From NCBI GenBank assembly GCA_016748015.1, contig JAAOMT010000649.1:43823-62904 (forward strand): a DNA stretch of 19,082 nucleotides. The letters run 5' to 3'. This document shows positions 18,520 to 19,082 of the stretch, in pieces. This stretch comes from Geosiphon pyriformis. Its lineage: Eukaryota; Glomeromycota; Glomeromycetes; Archaeosporales; Geosiphonaceae. The notes under the pieces are model-generated. The model was not told where the DNA came from. It ran no database searches and saw only the letters and a list, made by a program, of their open reading frames with translations. Position 1 is the stretch's first letter, and every line of letters begins with the position of its first letter. Made by a program: the position numbers and the translations under genes.

Positions 18520-19082
18520 TTCTAGATTATTTAGAATTGGGTTTTAATAATTGTTTTTTTGATTGTTGTTTTTTTTTTCTTTTGATTCAGTTTTTGCTTA
18601 ATTACTAATAAATTCAAAATTTGATTAAAGTAGCAATGTTTAGAGTTCTAATAAAATTGTTAGTTGTAATTTAAATTTTTGAATAAATTGTTATAGATTT
18701 TTAATAGTTTGGTTTTTTTTTAATTACTTTAAAATAGTATTTATGCTAATAGTATTTTTAATGTAGATATAACTGTTAATATTATTTAAATAGTGCTTTT
18801 AAGTCTATGATAATATGATGAATAGATAAGTAAAATAACTCTTGGTTTTTTTCAGATAAGCAGTTATATTTTTTTTGGTGTTTCTGTTAAGATTTATAAC
18901 TTTTTTTTTCTATGTTTGCAAAAATAATAAAATTAATGTAATAAACAGATAATTTTGTGAAAGTGTAGTGTTTTAAAGTAATTTATTATAGAAATAAATG
19001 AAAGTGGTTTCTGAATTTTTTTGGTTTTTTAAATAGAATATAATTTTTTTATTAACATAAAAGTTGAAAGCTAATTCTGCTA
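18520..19082. other. T-rich region without a recognised gene
   Basis: This lies on the 5' side of the minus-strand gag and has the same T-rich plus strand. It could hold the start of gag, the leader and the LTR of that element. Translation on the minus strand up to about 18720 gives Asn/Lys/Gln-rich text with stops but no motif. No LTR termini, primer-binding site or other gene were recognised. Confidence 0.45.

Noticed and set aside
1-19082. Organelle or bacterial origin because of the very low G+C
   Set aside because: GT..AG introns, Ty3/gypsy and Tc1/mariner elements and Sel1 and kinase families point to a fungal nucleus. No rRNA, tRNA or respiratory-chain gene was seen.

Overview
The window looks like nuclear DNA of an early-diverging fungus, most probably an arbuscular mycorrhizal fungus (Glomeromycotina, the Rhizophagus/Gigaspora group). 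It is extremely AT-rich and almost gene-free. It holds decayed members of families that are hugely expanded in those genomes: Sel1-repeat proteins, SAM-domain/protein-kinase-like proteins, Tc1/mariner transposons, and Ty3/gypsy elements with a characteristic pol layout. Short introns with GT..AG ends support a eukaryotic nuclear origin. The assignment rests on recognising protein families by eye; no database search was possible.

Layout. 1-795: AT-rich, with one short open minus-strand piece at the left edge. 796-2709 (+): remnant of a gene with a SAM-like domain at the front and a protein-kinase-like domain at the back; two introns are still visible and there are more than ten in-frame stops. 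2763-3120 (-): C-terminal part of a Tc1/mariner transposase. 3121-6009: AT-rich, no gene seen. 6010-7207 (+): a broken Sel1-repeat gene with 108-bp repeats. 7208-8823: no identifiable gene. 8824-9149 (+): an unidentified coding remnant. 9150-12609: AT-rich, no gene seen. 12610-12755: a 57-bp tandem repeat. 12780-16610 (+): a long, collinear but dead Ty3/gypsy pol, with aspartic protease, cysteine-rich domain, Asn-rich linker, dUTPase domain, reverse transcriptase and RNase H. No integrase is seen. 16611-17440: no clear gene. 17590-18510 (-): a Ty3/gypsy gag with a CCHC zinc-knuckle position, in the opposite orientation. 18520-19082: nothing recognised.

Nothing in the window appears to encode a working protein. 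The unifying theme is decay by G:C to A:T transitions. Conserved Gln codons have become TAA, Trp codons TAG or TGA, catalytic Asp codons Asn, and zinc-binding Cys codons Tyr. Three Sel1 repeats carry TAA exactly where two sister repeats keep CAA, which gives an internal control. Because CAA to TAA is a CpA to TpA change, simple CpG-methylation decay cannot explain it, so a RIP-like or general AT-driven process should be considered. The most unusual gene content is the dUTPase domain inside the retrotransposon pol. The pol-only and gag-only halves in opposite orientations may be two elements or one element split by an inversion.
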